Shown: positions 17,769-26,664 of the stretch, piece by piece
Layout of the letters: each line of letters opens with the position of its first letter
How positions within the stretch are numbered: the first letter of the stretch is position 1
NCBI GenBank assembly: GCA_963819975.1
Contig: CAWFYE010000017.1
Location: forward strand, 1 to 64,000
DNA length: 64,000 bases
Source of the DNA: Palsa-1392 sp963819975
Lineage (GTDB): Bacteria; Verrucomicrobiota; Verrucomicrobiia; Chthoniobacterales; UBA10450
Reading direction: 5' to 3'
Program-made: the position numbers and the translations under genes
The notes under the pieces: model-generated
Databases searched by the model: none
Seen by the model: only the letters and a program-made list of their open reading frames with translations
Told to the model about the DNA's origin: nothing

Positions 17769-20700
17769 CTAGGCTGACGCTTGCTCCTTCGGAGGAATTT
17801 CCAGGCCCGCCTTGCGCAGCCCGTCAAGCAGATGCTCAACGAGTTCAGGGTCATTCCACTTACCGTATTCCTCTCGCGCCGTCGCGCCGAAGTTCGGCGC
17901 CAGGTCGCGCAGTTTCCGCAACGCCGCGGCTGCGTGCTGCTTTTCGCCGAGCTGCCCATAGACCGCAGCCAGGGACGCGTGCGGCCAATAGTAGCCCGGC
18001 ATGTTGGCCCTGAGGGCGCTTGCCAGTGCGCTGCGATAATCGCGCCTGCGGTAGGCATTGTAAACGGCGAGATAATGATACCAGCCCGGATGATGTGGGT
18101 TGAGATGCTTCGCCCGTTCCACTACACGAACGCCGTATTCCCAGTCACCGGTGTAGGCAATCATTGTTCCGAGTAGTGCCATGGTGGAGGAATCCATGCG
18201 ATTCAGGACGAGGGCGCGCTCCGCTGTGGGGCGGAAAGCCATGAAGTCTTTCTGGAAGAACAAGACGCTAGCCAATGCGGCGTGGGCGAAGTGGTTGGTC
18301 GGCGCAGATGCGATCGCACGTTGCGCGGCAGCATGGGCGCGGCCCAGGGGGTCGGGCCTGGGGTTGTAACCGAACACGTACTCGTGCCAGTAAATGCACG
18401 ACATTTCGGCGAGGCAGTCGGTGTGGTCGGGGGCGCGAGCAATCGCCTCTTCAAGGATCTCACGGACTTCTGCATGTTCCTCCAGCGTGAAGCGTTCCTG
18501 GTAGCCGAAGGCGCGCAGAACAGCCTCATGCGCGGAGTATTCACCAACGCTTCGGCCGCGTAGCGACTCACTCATGCTATGCACCAGCGCTCCATACTGA
18601 TCCGCGACCGTCGAGACAATCCCCGGGACCAACTCGGTTTGGAGCCCAAAGATTTTCCCCGGCCTAAAGGCGCGCTCATAGTTCTCCGCCCACAGATGTT
18701 CACCGGTCGTGTTGTCGACGAGCTGGACCGCAAGCCGGAGCCTGTCTCCGATCTGGCGAACGCTGCCCTCCATCACATACCGAGCGCCCAATTCCTTGCC
18801 AGCGGAGCGGACATCCACTGTGTCGCTCTTGAATGCAGACGTCGAGCCGCGTTTGACCACTCTCAGGTACGAAAAGCGAGACAGTCCGGTAACGATATCC
18901 TCGGACAGCCCCTCGGTGAGGGCCGGGAGCTCCGCGCCGGCGCCGCTGCACTTGAAGGGCAACACCGCGACCCAGAATCCTTTTTCGGCACGAACCGCTC
19001 GCGCGTTAGTGCCCGACTTTGCGCGGTCTTTTTTTGCCGGTCCTCCCGACTTCGGAGAGTCGGGCGGTCCGCCTTCGGGAATCGATAGCCCCGCTTTGCG
19101 CAGCCCTTCGAGGATGGGCTCCATGAGGCCGCTCGCGAAGTGCCAGATCCCGACGTTGGAGCGGGCATGCGCTACAAACTCGGGGTCGAGCGCCAGCAGA
19201 TCCCGGACTGCGGCGGCGGCTTCGGTGCGGCGGCCGAGATAGCCACAGGCCGATGCCATGACGAGGAATGGCCAGAAAAGGCCAGGCACGTCGACCCGAT
19301 TCACGCACTCAAGAGCCTCCTCGTATTCGCCTTTGTGAAAGTGATCCCAGAGCGGAGCGAAATGCATCCAGCCGGCGTGGTTGGGATTGAGTTCCATCGC
19401 ACGCCTAACGATGGCAGTGCCGCCCTCGAACTTACCTGTGTACACGATCTCCAGTCCCAGAATTCCGAGCGCGTCAGTGTTGAGCGGATTGAGGGCCATC
19501 GCGCGCTCGGCCGCCGGACCAAACGCCGCGAGGTCCTGGCGGAAGAAATGCGTTTGCGCCAGCGCCACCATCGCGAACTGGTTCGTCCGACCCAACTCGA
19601 CGCCCCGGCGAGCCGCGGCCAGAGCCCGATCGAGCGACTTCCCGTCATCGCCGGGGAAGCCAAAGGCGTATTCGTCGACGTAGACCTGCGCGAGGCAAGC
19701 CCACAAGTCCGAAGGCCGACTCACGGACTTCGCGGCGTGTTCGAGCCGAGTGCGAAGCGCGCCGTGAGCAGCGGGTGTGATTTGCTCCCGGTAGGCGAAA
19801 TATTGGAACTGCCACTCCGCCGGGGTGAGATCGCCGTCATCCTTCTTTGCGCTCGCGGCTCTCAAGGAATGAACCAGGACTCCATAGCTATCAGCCACGG
19901 TCGCGACGACGCGATCCGCGATATCGTCCTGCGCCGCAAAAATACTCGATGTCTGTAGATCCCGATCATAGGTTTCGGCCCAGAGTTGGGTGCCGGTCTG
20001 TGTGTCGACTAACTGCACAGTCACCCGAATGCTCGAGCCTCCCCGGCGAATGCTTCCTTGCAGCACATAGCGCGCGCCCACTTTGTTACTCAGAGTCTTC
20101 TCGTCACCTGCCTGTTCCTTCAACCGCGCGGTCCTGTCGCTTGCAATGACTGACAGATACCCAAACCGGGAAAGCCCGGTGGTGATGTCCTCGACAAGGC
20201 CATCGGCAAACGACTCCATCTCTGTGTCACCGGCGCCACGAAAAGGAAGCACGGCGACCCACAACTCTTCGCCGCGCCCGGAAATTGCGGACGCCACTTC
20301 GCCTTTGGCTCGACGCAGTTTCTCCGGCACCTCCGGGTTGCCGAGCTCAGCGGTGTAGAGATTGAAAACGTGGACCCGCAGCCCGTGTTTCACTTCCACA
20401 TCGCCGAGATCGTGCAGCTGCGACTGCCAATGGCCGTATTGCTCCAGATCTTCGGCCACGCGTCGCGACACCAGAATGTGCCCGGCGTCGCCGCAATCCA
20501 TCACTCGTTGTGCAATATTGATTCCGATGCCGGCCGCGTTTATGCGATCATTCAGATCGGTCACCGTGCTCACCGGCCCGCTGTGCACGCCCATCCGCAC
20601 CCGCAATTCAGGGTTTGTTTTCAGTGTGGCCGACATTTCCAGCGCGCATTCCACCGGTTGCTCGGGACTCTTATAAAAAACCAGCGCCATCCCGTCGCCT

Positions 20701-20882
20701 GTCGGGATCTTGATGATTCGATCCGCTGCTTCCGCGCGCTGAAATTCACTCGACTCGCGCACGATTTGATTGAGCCGATCAATCAAGGCGTGCTGCTCGT
20801 CCGTTCGCTGCCTGGAATAACCGACGATGTCGATAAAGAGAACGTGCACGATCTCCAGTTCGGTTCTCTTCTCGGACGACAT
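17769..20882 (-). CDS. Class III adenylate/guanylate cyclase with duplicated TolB-like and TPR modules
   Basis: 1037 residues, cytoplasmic. Residues about 8-180 are a class III cyclase domain: metal-binding Asp18 (FIDIVGYS) and Asp63 (TGDG), Lys58 before it, and the transition-state pair Asn122 and Arg126 (NIAQR). All expected catalytic residues are therefore present and cAMP or cGMP production is plausible. After it the protein is a tandem duplication: residues about 208-610 and about 650-1030 each start WVAVLPF, contain a TolB-N/FlgO-like part (TGLSRFxYL ... GARYVxxGSxR ... LWAExY) and end with TPR helices and GLRKAGL.IP. The second copy has no cyclase domain. The duplicated half may sense or scaffold partners. 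Monocistronic. Confidence 0.85.
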   Translation of the reverse strand: MSSEKRTELEIVHVLFIDIVGYSRQRTDEQHALIDRLNQIVRESSEFQRAEAADRIIKIPTGDGMALVFYKSPEQPVECALEMSATLKTNPELRVRMGVHSGPVSTVTDLNDRINAAGIGINIAQRVMDCGDAGHILVSRRVAEDLEQYGHWQSQLHDLGDVEVKHGLRVHVFNLYTAELGNPEVPEKLRRAKGEVASAISGRGEELWVAVLPFRGAGDTEMESFADGLVEDITTGLSRFGYLSVIASDRTARLKEQAGDEKTLSNKVGARYVLQGSIRRGGSSIRVTVQLVDTQTGTQLWAETYDRDLQTSSIFAAQDDIADRVVATVADSYGVLVHSLRAASAKKDDGDLTPAEWQFQYFAYREQITPAAHGALRTRLEHAAKSVSRPSDLWACLAQVYVDEYAFGFPGDDGKSLDRALAAARRGVELGRTNQFAMVALAQTHFFRQDLAAFGPAAERAMALNPLNTDALGILGLEIVYTGKFEGGTAIVRRAMELNPNHAGWMHFAPLWDHFHKGEYEEALECVNRVDVPGLFWPFLVMASACGYLGRRTEAAAAVRDLLALDPEFVAHARSNVGIWHFASGLMEPILEGLRKAGLSIPEGGPPDSPKSGGPAKKDRAKSGTNARAVRAEKGFWVAVLPFKCSGAGAELPALTEGLSEDIVTGLSRFSYLRVVKRGSTSAFKSDTVDVRSAGKELGARYVMEGSVRQIGDRLRLAVQLVDNTTGEHLWAENYERAFRPGKIFGLQTELVPGIVSTVADQYGALVHSMSESLRGRSVGEYSAHEAVLRAFGYQERFTLEEHAEVREILEEAIARAPDHTDCLAEMSCIYWHEYVFGYNPRPDPLGRAHAAAQRAIASAPTNHFAHAALASVLFFQKDFMAFRPTAERALVLNRMDSSTMALLGTMIAYTGDWEYGVRVVERAKHLNPHHPGWYHYLAVYNAYRRRDYRSALASALRANMPGYYWPHASLAAVYGQLGEKQHAAAALRKLRDLAPNFGATAREEYGKWNDPELVEHLLDGLRKAGLEIPPKEQASA

Positions 20883-20963
20883 CTGTGATTCTCAAGGTCG
20901 CAACCTGGGCCCTTCCCGTCGAGGTCAATTGTCCGGAACGGGCTCTCTCCCCAAAGCTTTGCT

Positions 20964-21288
20964 TTAGCTCATTTGCAGCAGAAGAGTTTCGCCGATCTTG
21001 CGCGCGATGGCAATGCGGCGGGTCGGCGTTATTTTGCCTCGCCGTTCTTTGAATTCTGCTTTCGGCAGCAGATAAATCACGTCACATCGGACGGCTGTTT
21101 TCCAGTCGAGACCGTCCGCGCCGCTAAGTATCACCTCGTTCTTTTTCGCTTCGCGATTCACCTTTGCCAAAGTACAGATAAGCGCGTTCACGTATCCCAG
21201 ATCGTTATTGAGGCAACGCTCATCGTTGGAGATGATGACCGCGGGATACGCCTTTTCCTCCGCAAATGGGAAGAGCTAAATTTCTCAC
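20964..21288 (-). pseudogene. PemK/MazF-type toxin, frameshifted near its N-terminus
   Basis: The GTG at 21288, 4 nt after the antitoxin stop, begins VRNLAL; one base later in phase the frame continues FPFAEEKAYPAVIISNDE ... and runs to LLLQMS and stop at 20964. The motif PAVIISND, the small beta-barrel pattern and about 107 residues match PemK/MazF endoribonuclease toxins, which cut mRNA when the antitoxin is lost. One missing base at about 21274 would explain the break. The internal GTG at 21191 could only give a non-functional C-terminal piece. The pair is either a dead module kept by its antitoxin or carries a sequence error. Confidence 0.65.
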
Positions 21289-21292
21289 CGCC

Positions 21293-21535
21293 TCACTTGA
21301 CGAGCTTCCGTGCCGAATGAGCGGCGATCTTATTCGACCCTTTTGCGTCCGCCCTGCTATAGCAATCTTCAAGGTAGCCGTGCGGATGTATCGGGACCGG
21401 CTCCGGGATTTCAAGTTGCTTGAGTACGAGGAGCTTTGACTTTCGGACGATCACAATCTGTTCGTCTTGCAGGGCGCGATCCGCGATTTCGCCGAGTCGC
21501 TGCTTTGCCTCACTGATTGAAAGCGTTGCCTGCAT
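21293..21535 (-). CDS. Phd/YefM-like antitoxin
   Basis: 80 residues starting MQATLSISEAKQRLGEIADRA, a prevent-host-death type N-terminal DNA-binding fold, followed by a polar C-terminal tail that would wrap the toxin. It lies directly upstream of the PemK/MazF-like toxin frame with a 4-nt gap, the classical order of a type II toxin-antitoxin operon. Such antitoxins neutralise the toxin and repress their own promoter, which should lie just upstream of 21535. The reading frame is intact, unlike the toxin. Confidence 0.65.
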   Translation of the reverse strand: MQATLSISEAKQRLGEIADRALQDEQIVIVRKSKLLVLKQLEIPEPVPIHPHGYLEDCYSRADAKGSNKIAAHSARKLVK

Positions 21536-21768
21536 GGTCTCATTTTGGACGATTTCGGGACGAAAACAGAGGCCGATTAGCGGGGATAAAATCCGCCGGC
21601 CAGGGCAAGAGTGAAATCGTGAAGCAGAGTCCGGATACCCCTCGTTAAAGAGGGCGACGGCATGGAAGATCGAAGACTAGAATTGGGTCGTGCCACTGCC
21701 CAAGTCTGAGAACGGGAGTTGACACTACCGCAACACTCTCGGATTCACTTATCGCCAACCTGCAAGCC

Positions 21769-22320
21769 ATGACCAAAATCACGCCGCGCCTCTTCTCGAT
21801 CGCTTTCTGTCTGTTTCTCGTCTCATGCGATAGTGCAACACCGGAAAACTATTTCGACCAGGCCATCCTCAACACCAATCTCATGCATGGCTTTGCTGGC
21901 AGTGGCCTCCGCCGGCAATTCGAAAGCCCTTCGGTCAAACTATCGCAGACCGGAAATGGCGGGGCGGTCCCCATGAAGCGAAAAGAAGTGATCGACAACG
22001 ACATCACTTCGCTCGAGACCAATTTCACGAAGGTCAAGAAACTCAAAGAAACCGACGACACCCGCGACATCCTGCAAGCTTCGATAGCGCTCTACGAATA
22101 TGTCCTTCCCGTCTACAAAACCGAATACCAGCAGCTCGCCAGGCTCTATGATGAAGGCGCGTCCCGGGAGCAGATCGATTCTTTGGCCCAGTCCATTGAA
22201 ACAAAATATCGCCCCGGCTTTGCAACGCTTTCCGATCGGCTTACCGCCGCGGGCAAGCCGTATGCAGCGCGCCATGGAATCAAAGTAAAATGGGGCGTCT
22301 CAACAGAGCCTTCCCTTTAG
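21769..22320 (+). CDS. Putative lipoprotein, unknown function
   Basis: 183 residues. The N-terminus MTKITPRLFSIAFCLFLVSCDS has a lipobox-like LVSC with Cys at about 20; Asp follows it, which in enterobacteria would favour inner-membrane retention. The rest is helical and charged (LETNFTKVKKLKETDD, IALYEYVLPVYKTEYQQLARL), resembling small periplasmic helical-bundle proteins. I do not recognise a family. Single gene; the neighbours on both sides run the other way. Confidence 0.65.
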   Translation: MTKITPRLFSIAFCLFLVSCDSATPENYFDQAILNTNLMHGFAGSGLRRQFESPSVKLSQTGNGGAVPMKRKEVIDNDITSLETNFTKVKKLKETDDTRDILQASIALYEYVLPVYKTEYQQLARLYDEGASREQIDSLAQSIETKYRPGFATLSDRLTAAGKPYAARHGIKVKWGVSTEPSL

Positions 22321-22378
22321 CTTCGGCATTCTGAACTCGCCGTCGGAAGGAGAAGGCACAAGCGCCGAACGTCGTGTC

Positions 22379-22615
22379 TCACGGCGTATCGAGCGACCCC
22401 GTGATGCGCAGCCGATCCACGATCAGCTCGTCAATCTCGAGCCGTTTTATCTCCGCTCGTCCGATCACGAGACAACCAATCGCCACCGCTCCCACTGCCA
22501 TTGCACCGATCGCGAGCGCGCCGATAGCCATCGCCCCGATCGATTGCCCGCCTACCTCCAGGGAACGGACGCATACCCGCCCTAGCGCCTTCGCCGATTT
22601 ATCCAGATCGTTCAT
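22379..22615 (-). CDS. Small protein with five-residue alanine-isoleucine-glycine repeats
   Basis: 78 residues. The middle third is a regular five-residue repeat of the form (A/S)(I/V)GA(M/L/V): SIGAM, AIGAL, AIGAM, AVGAV, AIGCL, VIG. A charged end follows (RAEIKRLEIDELIVDRLRI). The periodicity suggests either a beta-helix turn, as in pentapeptide-repeat proteins, or a glycine-zipper membrane helix. Similar tails are common in hypothetical proteins of soil Verrucomicrobia. No enzyme motif is visible. Confidence 0.55.
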   Translation of the reverse strand: MNDLDKSAKALGRVCVRSLEVGGQSIGAMAIGALAIGAMAVGAVAIGCLVIGRAEIKRLEIDELIVDRLRITGSLDTP

Positions 22616-22722
22616 GGCTGACCTTACTCCATTCAGGATCGATTCCAGGGCCGTCTCTGATTCGCCGCGATGGCGGGCGACCGCTTCGTCGCCGAGGCGG
22701 CGAACGCGAGCAATCGCGCGAT

Positions 22723-23214
22723 TCAGCTTTTAGACTCCACCCGGCAAACCGCCATTCCCCGGGCCTGGTAATTGGCGAGAGCACCCGGATGATCGCGCGT
22801 GCAGGTGTGCACCCAGACGCGTTTGGCCGCCGGCGACATTCGCCATGCTTGCTCGATTGCGTCGGTCAGCAGAGCGCCGCCCAATCCTTTCCCGATAAAC
22901 GCCGCCAACAAACCAAAGTAGGCGATCTCGATGCCGTCATCGCCATCGCGAAGCAGCTCGTAGTAACCCGCCAGCTCCTCGCCGCAATAGCCGCCAAACG
23001 TCCGCAACTCCGGAGCCAGTGCATATTCCTCCCACTGCCCGTCGCTCCAGCCTCTCTTATCGATCCACGCCCAATCCGCCCCGACAGCGAGATAAAGATC
23101 CCGATTGAACCGCCAATCGACTTTCGCTCTCTCGCGGACTTGCAGCCGCCCATCTACACATCGCTTTGGACGCAGTTGTTTCGGCGACAGAATTTCCAGA
23201 TACGTGGTAACCAT
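22723..23214 (-). CDS. GNAT-family N-acetyltransferase
   Basis: 163 residues from the ATG at 23214 (MVTTYLEILSP); the frame is open 12 codons further. Acetyl-CoA-binding motif A is seen as AYFGLLAAFIGKGLGGALLTDAIEQAW at about residues 100-127 (key part GKGLGG), followed by VHTCTRDHPGALANYQARGM, the usual motif B with a tyrosine or equivalent near the end. The family acetylates amines of small molecules or protein N-termini. The substrate is unknown and there is no operon partner. Confidence 0.75.
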   Translation of the reverse strand: MVTTYLEILSPKQLRPKRCVDGRLQVRERAKVDWRFNRDLYLAVGADWAWIDKRGWSDGQWEEYALAPELRTFGGYCGEELAGYYELLRDGDDGIEIAYFGLLAAFIGKGLGGALLTDAIEQAWRMSPAAKRVWVHTCTRDHPGALANYQARGMAVCRVESKS

Positions 23215-23459
23215 GGAGAGCTCGGCTCGTGACGAAGCTAGCTCCATCAAAACAGCACGTCACTGGTCAATTCTGAGAGCCCGACCTGTTGTTTTGCATC
23301 CGTTACAACAGTATTTCAGCGTTTAAGCCTCATCCTGCCCTTTCGCCTTCGGAATGTCAGATGCGGAGACACTCACTGGCTGAGGTCCGCTGCCAAGCCA
23401 CCTAGTCGGTGACCGGAGACTGACTGGCGGTGCCGCCGACATCACCTCACAGACGAAGC

Positions 23460-23497
23460 AGCCCCTTCCAATCGCCAGAGGCGCGGTCGAAGGGGCT
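23460..23497 (-). terminator. Hairpin downstream of the HAF-type gene
   Basis: AGCCCCTTC (23460-23468) pairs with GAAGGGGCT (23489-23497) in a 9-bp perfect stem with a 20-nt loop, 27 bp behind the stop of the minus-strand gene. No long T-run follows on either strand, so it may be a weak terminator or an mRNA 3' end stabiliser. The rest of the 23215-23523 gap holds nothing recognised. Confidence 0.45.
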
Positions 23498-23523
23498 TTG
23501 AATCGAGCTACTTGCAGATGCGA

Positions 23524-24519
23524 TTACAAGGTCGGCTCCGCGACCTTCAACATCTCAGGCGACGGGCGGGCAGACTGAACAGGTGCCGTCGGTAGGTTGG
23601 GATTGGGGCTGCTGGCGGCAGTCAGATTCACCTTGGCCCAAATTCCGTGGAATTTTCCGACCGCGTCAAGGTAATATCCCACGACGTATCCGTCCTTATT
23701 GATGCCATTGAGCGAGGTGAAGGTCGAGCCTGGATAGTCATACGTCAGCATATTATCTGGCGTGATAAAGAACAACCCGTGAGTCACACCTGCCCCGTCA
23801 GTGTATCTACCTACTCCCCAGTTCGAATCATTGTTTCCAAGCAGAAACGTTCCAGTCGCGCCTGGCATGTCGACCGGGAACGCAAGAGTGCCACGCTTAT
23901 CGCGCGTGAAGCCATGATTGATTCCGTTGGCGTCGATGTAGTAACCGATGATCTGGTTTCCTTTGTTTAATTGATAAGCAAAGGTCACGATTGCGTTTGG
24001 CACTGAGAATGTCGTGACAACTCCGCCTAAGCTAACGAAGGCCGGCCGCGTCTCATTACTAAGTGTAACCGTACCAACAAAGTCGCCGGCATTGTTAATT
24101 CCCAATGGAATCGTGTCCAAAGTGTCGGTGATATCGAACGATATAAAATCAGGGTGCTCCAGGATGTAACCGTGAAAAGTGCCGTTGCTGGCGCTTTTGT
24201 ATTCACCGCACGCATGACGATCATTATTAATGCCTCGGCCTCGAGTAACGCTTCCGGTGTCGAAAGGATCGGAGAACGGCCTGTCGCTGAACCGGCCGAT
24301 GCGCGGCTTGTAAAAAAACCCTTGCTCCACCCCGTTGGCGTCAATAACGGTGCCAACCATGACTCCCTGGTCGCTAAATTTCTGTGGCAGAGTCGAGTTT
24401 CCCGCTCCGGGATAATCAAACGTCTGCAACACCTGAATCGTTGCCGCGGAGGCAGCGGTGCCGACAAGCGGTAATGTGAGAACCGCGACAAGATAAACCA
24501 GCGTATTTTTTATTTTCAT
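23524..24519 (-). CDS. Secreted HAF-type (extracellular repeat) protein
   Basis: 331 residues from the ATG at 24519, which starts a good signal peptide (MKIKNTLVYLVAVLTLPLVG ... ASA). The rest is built of repeats of about 50 residues with the pattern GxNNxGxxVGxYxDxxGxxHGFxxxxxG (seen as INKDGYVVGYY, LNKGNQIIGYY and SDQGVMVGTV), plus YPGS/YPGAG turns. This is the HAF or extracellular-repeat family, predicted to form a beta-propeller. A Pro/Ser-rich C-terminal tail may be cell-wall or surface spacing. The function is unknown. An upstream 27-codon open extension lacks a signal sequence and was not used. Confidence 0.75.
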   Translation of the reverse strand: MKIKNTLVYLVAVLTLPLVGTAASAATIQVLQTFDYPGAGNSTLPQKFSDQGVMVGTVIDANGVEQGFFYKPRIGRFSDRPFSDPFDTGSVTRGRGINNDRHACGEYKSASNGTFHGYILEHPDFISFDITDTLDTIPLGINNAGDFVGTVTLSNETRPAFVSLGGVVTTFSVPNAIVTFAYQLNKGNQIIGYYIDANGINHGFTRDKRGTLAFPVDMPGATGTFLLGNNDSNWGVGRYTDGAGVTHGLFFITPDNMLTYDYPGSTFTSLNGINKDGYVVGYYLDAVGKFHGIWAKVNLTAASSPNPNLPTAPVQSARPSPEMLKVAEPTL

Positions 24520-25006
24520 GATAGAAATTTCTGTTTGTGCCGTTTTGAGATTTCTCTGCCAACGTTTGGGAGCTTTTGAGGCGCGCCGAAAGACATACAA
24601 TAGCGACTGGCTCGTTGAGATTTGGTAACAGCCGCTTCAGTAAAGGCCGTCTCCTGTTCGCGGAGGGTTGAGCAAATCAGATCGCGCGAGAATAAGATAG
24701 TATAGTTTCTCAAGCGAAAGATTGATTAGTGACGTCAGCGTATGTTATTTGCTTCAAAATTGTCAACGGAAAAATTGAAGATGCACTGGCGATCTGCGTC
24801 ACTCGCAACTCCGGGAAGGCCGAAAAGGAGGGAAGATCGGGACGGATCGGCGCGTTTGACGTTTGGGGCTGCCCGCAGAGCAGCAATCCCCGGGGCCTCT
24901 CACGTCGGGGCGAGCGCATATTCCGCCAACGCCCGTCAGAGCAGCCTCGTTTATTGATGGCTGCTCAAATCAACCCCAGCAGCGAAGCCAGGTAGCAGGG
25001 GCCGCT
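24520..25006. other. Gap of about 490 bp, nothing recognised
   Basis: The part next to the HAF-type gene is AT-richer than its surroundings (about 24660-24780), as expected for promoters. Two overlapping plus-strand open frames at 24729-24995 have no family match and unusual composition, so I do not call them genes. Confidence 0.4.
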
Positions 25007-25426
25007 TTAATGCCGCGCAATCACAAAGGTCGACGCAGGCTGCGGGGCAGCGGTTTCGGGATAGCCCGGTTCACACCCAAAGCGAATGTCCAGAACCGCT
25101 GCTTGTGTAGGCCAGTTCGGGACAGTCCAATCGAAAAAGCTGGGCCCTTTCGGGTCCAACCACGGGCTAATCCAGGCAGTGAATGACTTACCGCCGTCCA
25201 GCGACAGCCACACTTCAGCCTCACACGCTCCCAAGTCGACACGTGGGAGCCTCGATCTCCACTCCACTCTGACTACCTGCCCAGGGTGGAGAACCTGGCC
25301 CGCTCTCGGCGAAATCAGCTCGGCAGAATATCCACCGGTCTGTGCATTTGAAGTCTTAACGAACTGCGGGACGAAGCCAAGCACCACCACCGCGGCACTG
25401 ATCAAAACTAATCCCCAAATCTTCAT
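25007..25426 (-). CDS. Secreted protein with a small Ig-like domain, unknown function
   Basis: 139 residues from the ATG at 25426, with GGAGAA seven nt upstream. An N-terminal hydrophobic segment (MKIWGLVLISAAVVVLGFV) acts as signal or anchor. The domain that follows (ISPRAGQVLHPGQVVRVEW ... EVWLSLDGGKSFTAWISPWLDP ... FDWTVPNWPT) resembles the small Ig/fibronectin-like Ser-Thr-rich modules that accompany BNR or GPI-anchored proteins. Two cysteines could form a disulfide. Probably periplasmic or secreted. Confidence 0.65.
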   Translation of the reverse strand: MKIWGLVLISAAVVVLGFVPQFVKTSNAQTGGYSAELISPRAGQVLHPGQVVRVEWRSRLPRVDLGACEAEVWLSLDGGKSFTAWISPWLDPKGPSFFDWTVPNWPTQAAVLDIRFGCEPGYPETAAPQPASTFVIARH

Positions 25427-25738
25427 TTTTTGTTCTCCGTTTGACCTCAAAGAATTCCGAGTTTTAGCAAGGTTCTGTCAATGGATTTATCCTTATTTTT
25501 TTGTCATCCGTTCCGTTAAGGATGGGCACGTCGCACGCAGAACCAAACTCTGGGTAACATTACGCAGCCTTGGGCAATGAGGCAGTCGCGTATACCACGA
25601 CTAAACAGAAGCACTCCAACCGAGAGTCAGATCATCGCTCTCTAACGTTCAAACGATCCCGCCGCCGGGATCTCGATTAACAACGCCAGGGTTCGCAGTC
25701 TCACGCTTGTCGAGCCAATCGCCGCAATTCACAGACCG

Positions 25739-25922
25739 ACCCCTATTCCAGGCATCGCGCAGCGGTTGTTCGATCGTCGAAACCTCCGATGGGCATCCCG
25801 CATCGCGACGGAAATGAAAAGCGGGAAACCAACCGCTCGTGGCTGGCGCCGGTCATATTACCGACCCTGGGAGCGTGATCGCGATCCTGAAGGAGCGCGG
25901 CTACAAAATCGAGCGGTTGTAG
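25739..25922 (+). pseudogene. C-terminal remnant of a TraB/GumN-type protein
   Basis: The frame reads LFDRRNLRWASRIATEMKSGK and then, in another phase, VAGAGHITDPGSVIAILKERGYKIERL and stop at 25920-25922. RNxxWAxxI followed by VGAGHLxGPDSVxxLLxxRGxxVERL is the conserved end of the TraB/GumN family. About 60 residues remain, with one frameshift near 25843 and no 5' part. The surrounding 25427-26004 gap otherwise shows nothing. Confidence 0.5.
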
Positions 25923-26004
25923 CAGGGATCGTTAGGGCGCCGCGGAATAACGCGGCTCAAATTTCCGTTTCAGGAGAGCCTACGTTCGCGCATGTTTGGG
26001 GGAA

Positions 26005-26577
26005 ATGCCTCGTTGTCCCTGGGCCACGACTGAGCCCTCGATCACTTATCATGACGAAGAATGGGGTGTGCCGATCCACGACGACCGCGTGCTTTTCGAG
26101 TTCCTCATTCTCGAAGGCGCCCAGGCGGGATTGAGCTGGACCACCATTCTGAAAAAACGGGAGAACTATCGAAAGGCGTTTGACGGTTTTCGCTCCGAGA
26201 AGATCGCTCGCTACGGCGCGCGCGACGTGAAGCGGTTGCTGAACGATCCCGGGATCGTACGCAACCGGCTAAAGATCGCCGCCACGATCGAGAACGCGCG
26301 GGCCCTTCTTACACTGCAAAAGGAAACGACCCTCGATGCCTGTCTCTGGGGTTTCGTCGGTGGAAAACCGAAACAGAATCGCTGGCGCAGTCTCGCGCGG
26401 GTGCCGGCGCGCACCCCCGAATCCGACGCCATGAGCCGCGATCTGTTGCGGCGCGGATTCAAGTTTGTCGGCTCAACGATTTGCTACGCGCTCATGCAGA
26501 CGACCGGAATGGTGAACGATCATCTCGTGAGCTGTCCGCGCCACGTAGAGGTTGTCAGGTTAGCGCGGCGAGACTAA
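26005..26577 (+). CDS. tag: DNA-3-methyladenine glycosylase I
   Basis: 190 residues from ATG 26005 (MPRCPWA); a TTG three codons upstream is possible. Removes 3-methyladenine from alkylated DNA. The zinc snap expected for Tag is visible: Cys4, His16 (ITYHDEEWG), then His and Cys in NDHLVSCPRH near the C-terminus. The helix-hairpin-helix fold is represented by SWTTILKKRENYRKAFDGF and LNDPGIVRNRLKI. The length is normal. It stands alone, which is usual for this repair gene. A CGTTAGG motif copy lies about 70 bp upstream. Confidence 0.92.
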   Translation: MPRCPWATTEPSITYHDEEWGVPIHDDRVLFEFLILEGAQAGLSWTTILKKRENYRKAFDGFRSEKIARYGARDVKRLLNDPGIVRNRLKIAATIENARALLTLQKETTLDACLWGFVGGKPKQNRWRSLARVPARTPESDAMSRDLLRRGFKFVGSTICYALMQTTGMVNDHLVSCPRHVEVVRLARRD

Positions 26578-26664
26578 CGACTACGCCTCGGGCCGGTGCC
26601 GTCGAAATCTACCTCGTCGATTGAACTCGAGGAAATCATCTGCTTTTGGGGAACGCCGCCCGCC

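Noticed and set aside
19140..19958. 272-codon plus-strand open frame inside the cyclase gene
   Set aside because: Antisense shadow of a clearly real 1037-residue protein.
24729..24995. Open frames in the 24.5-25.0 kb gap as a small gene
   Set aside because: Two overlapping frames with similar length, no ribosome-binding site and no recognisable family.
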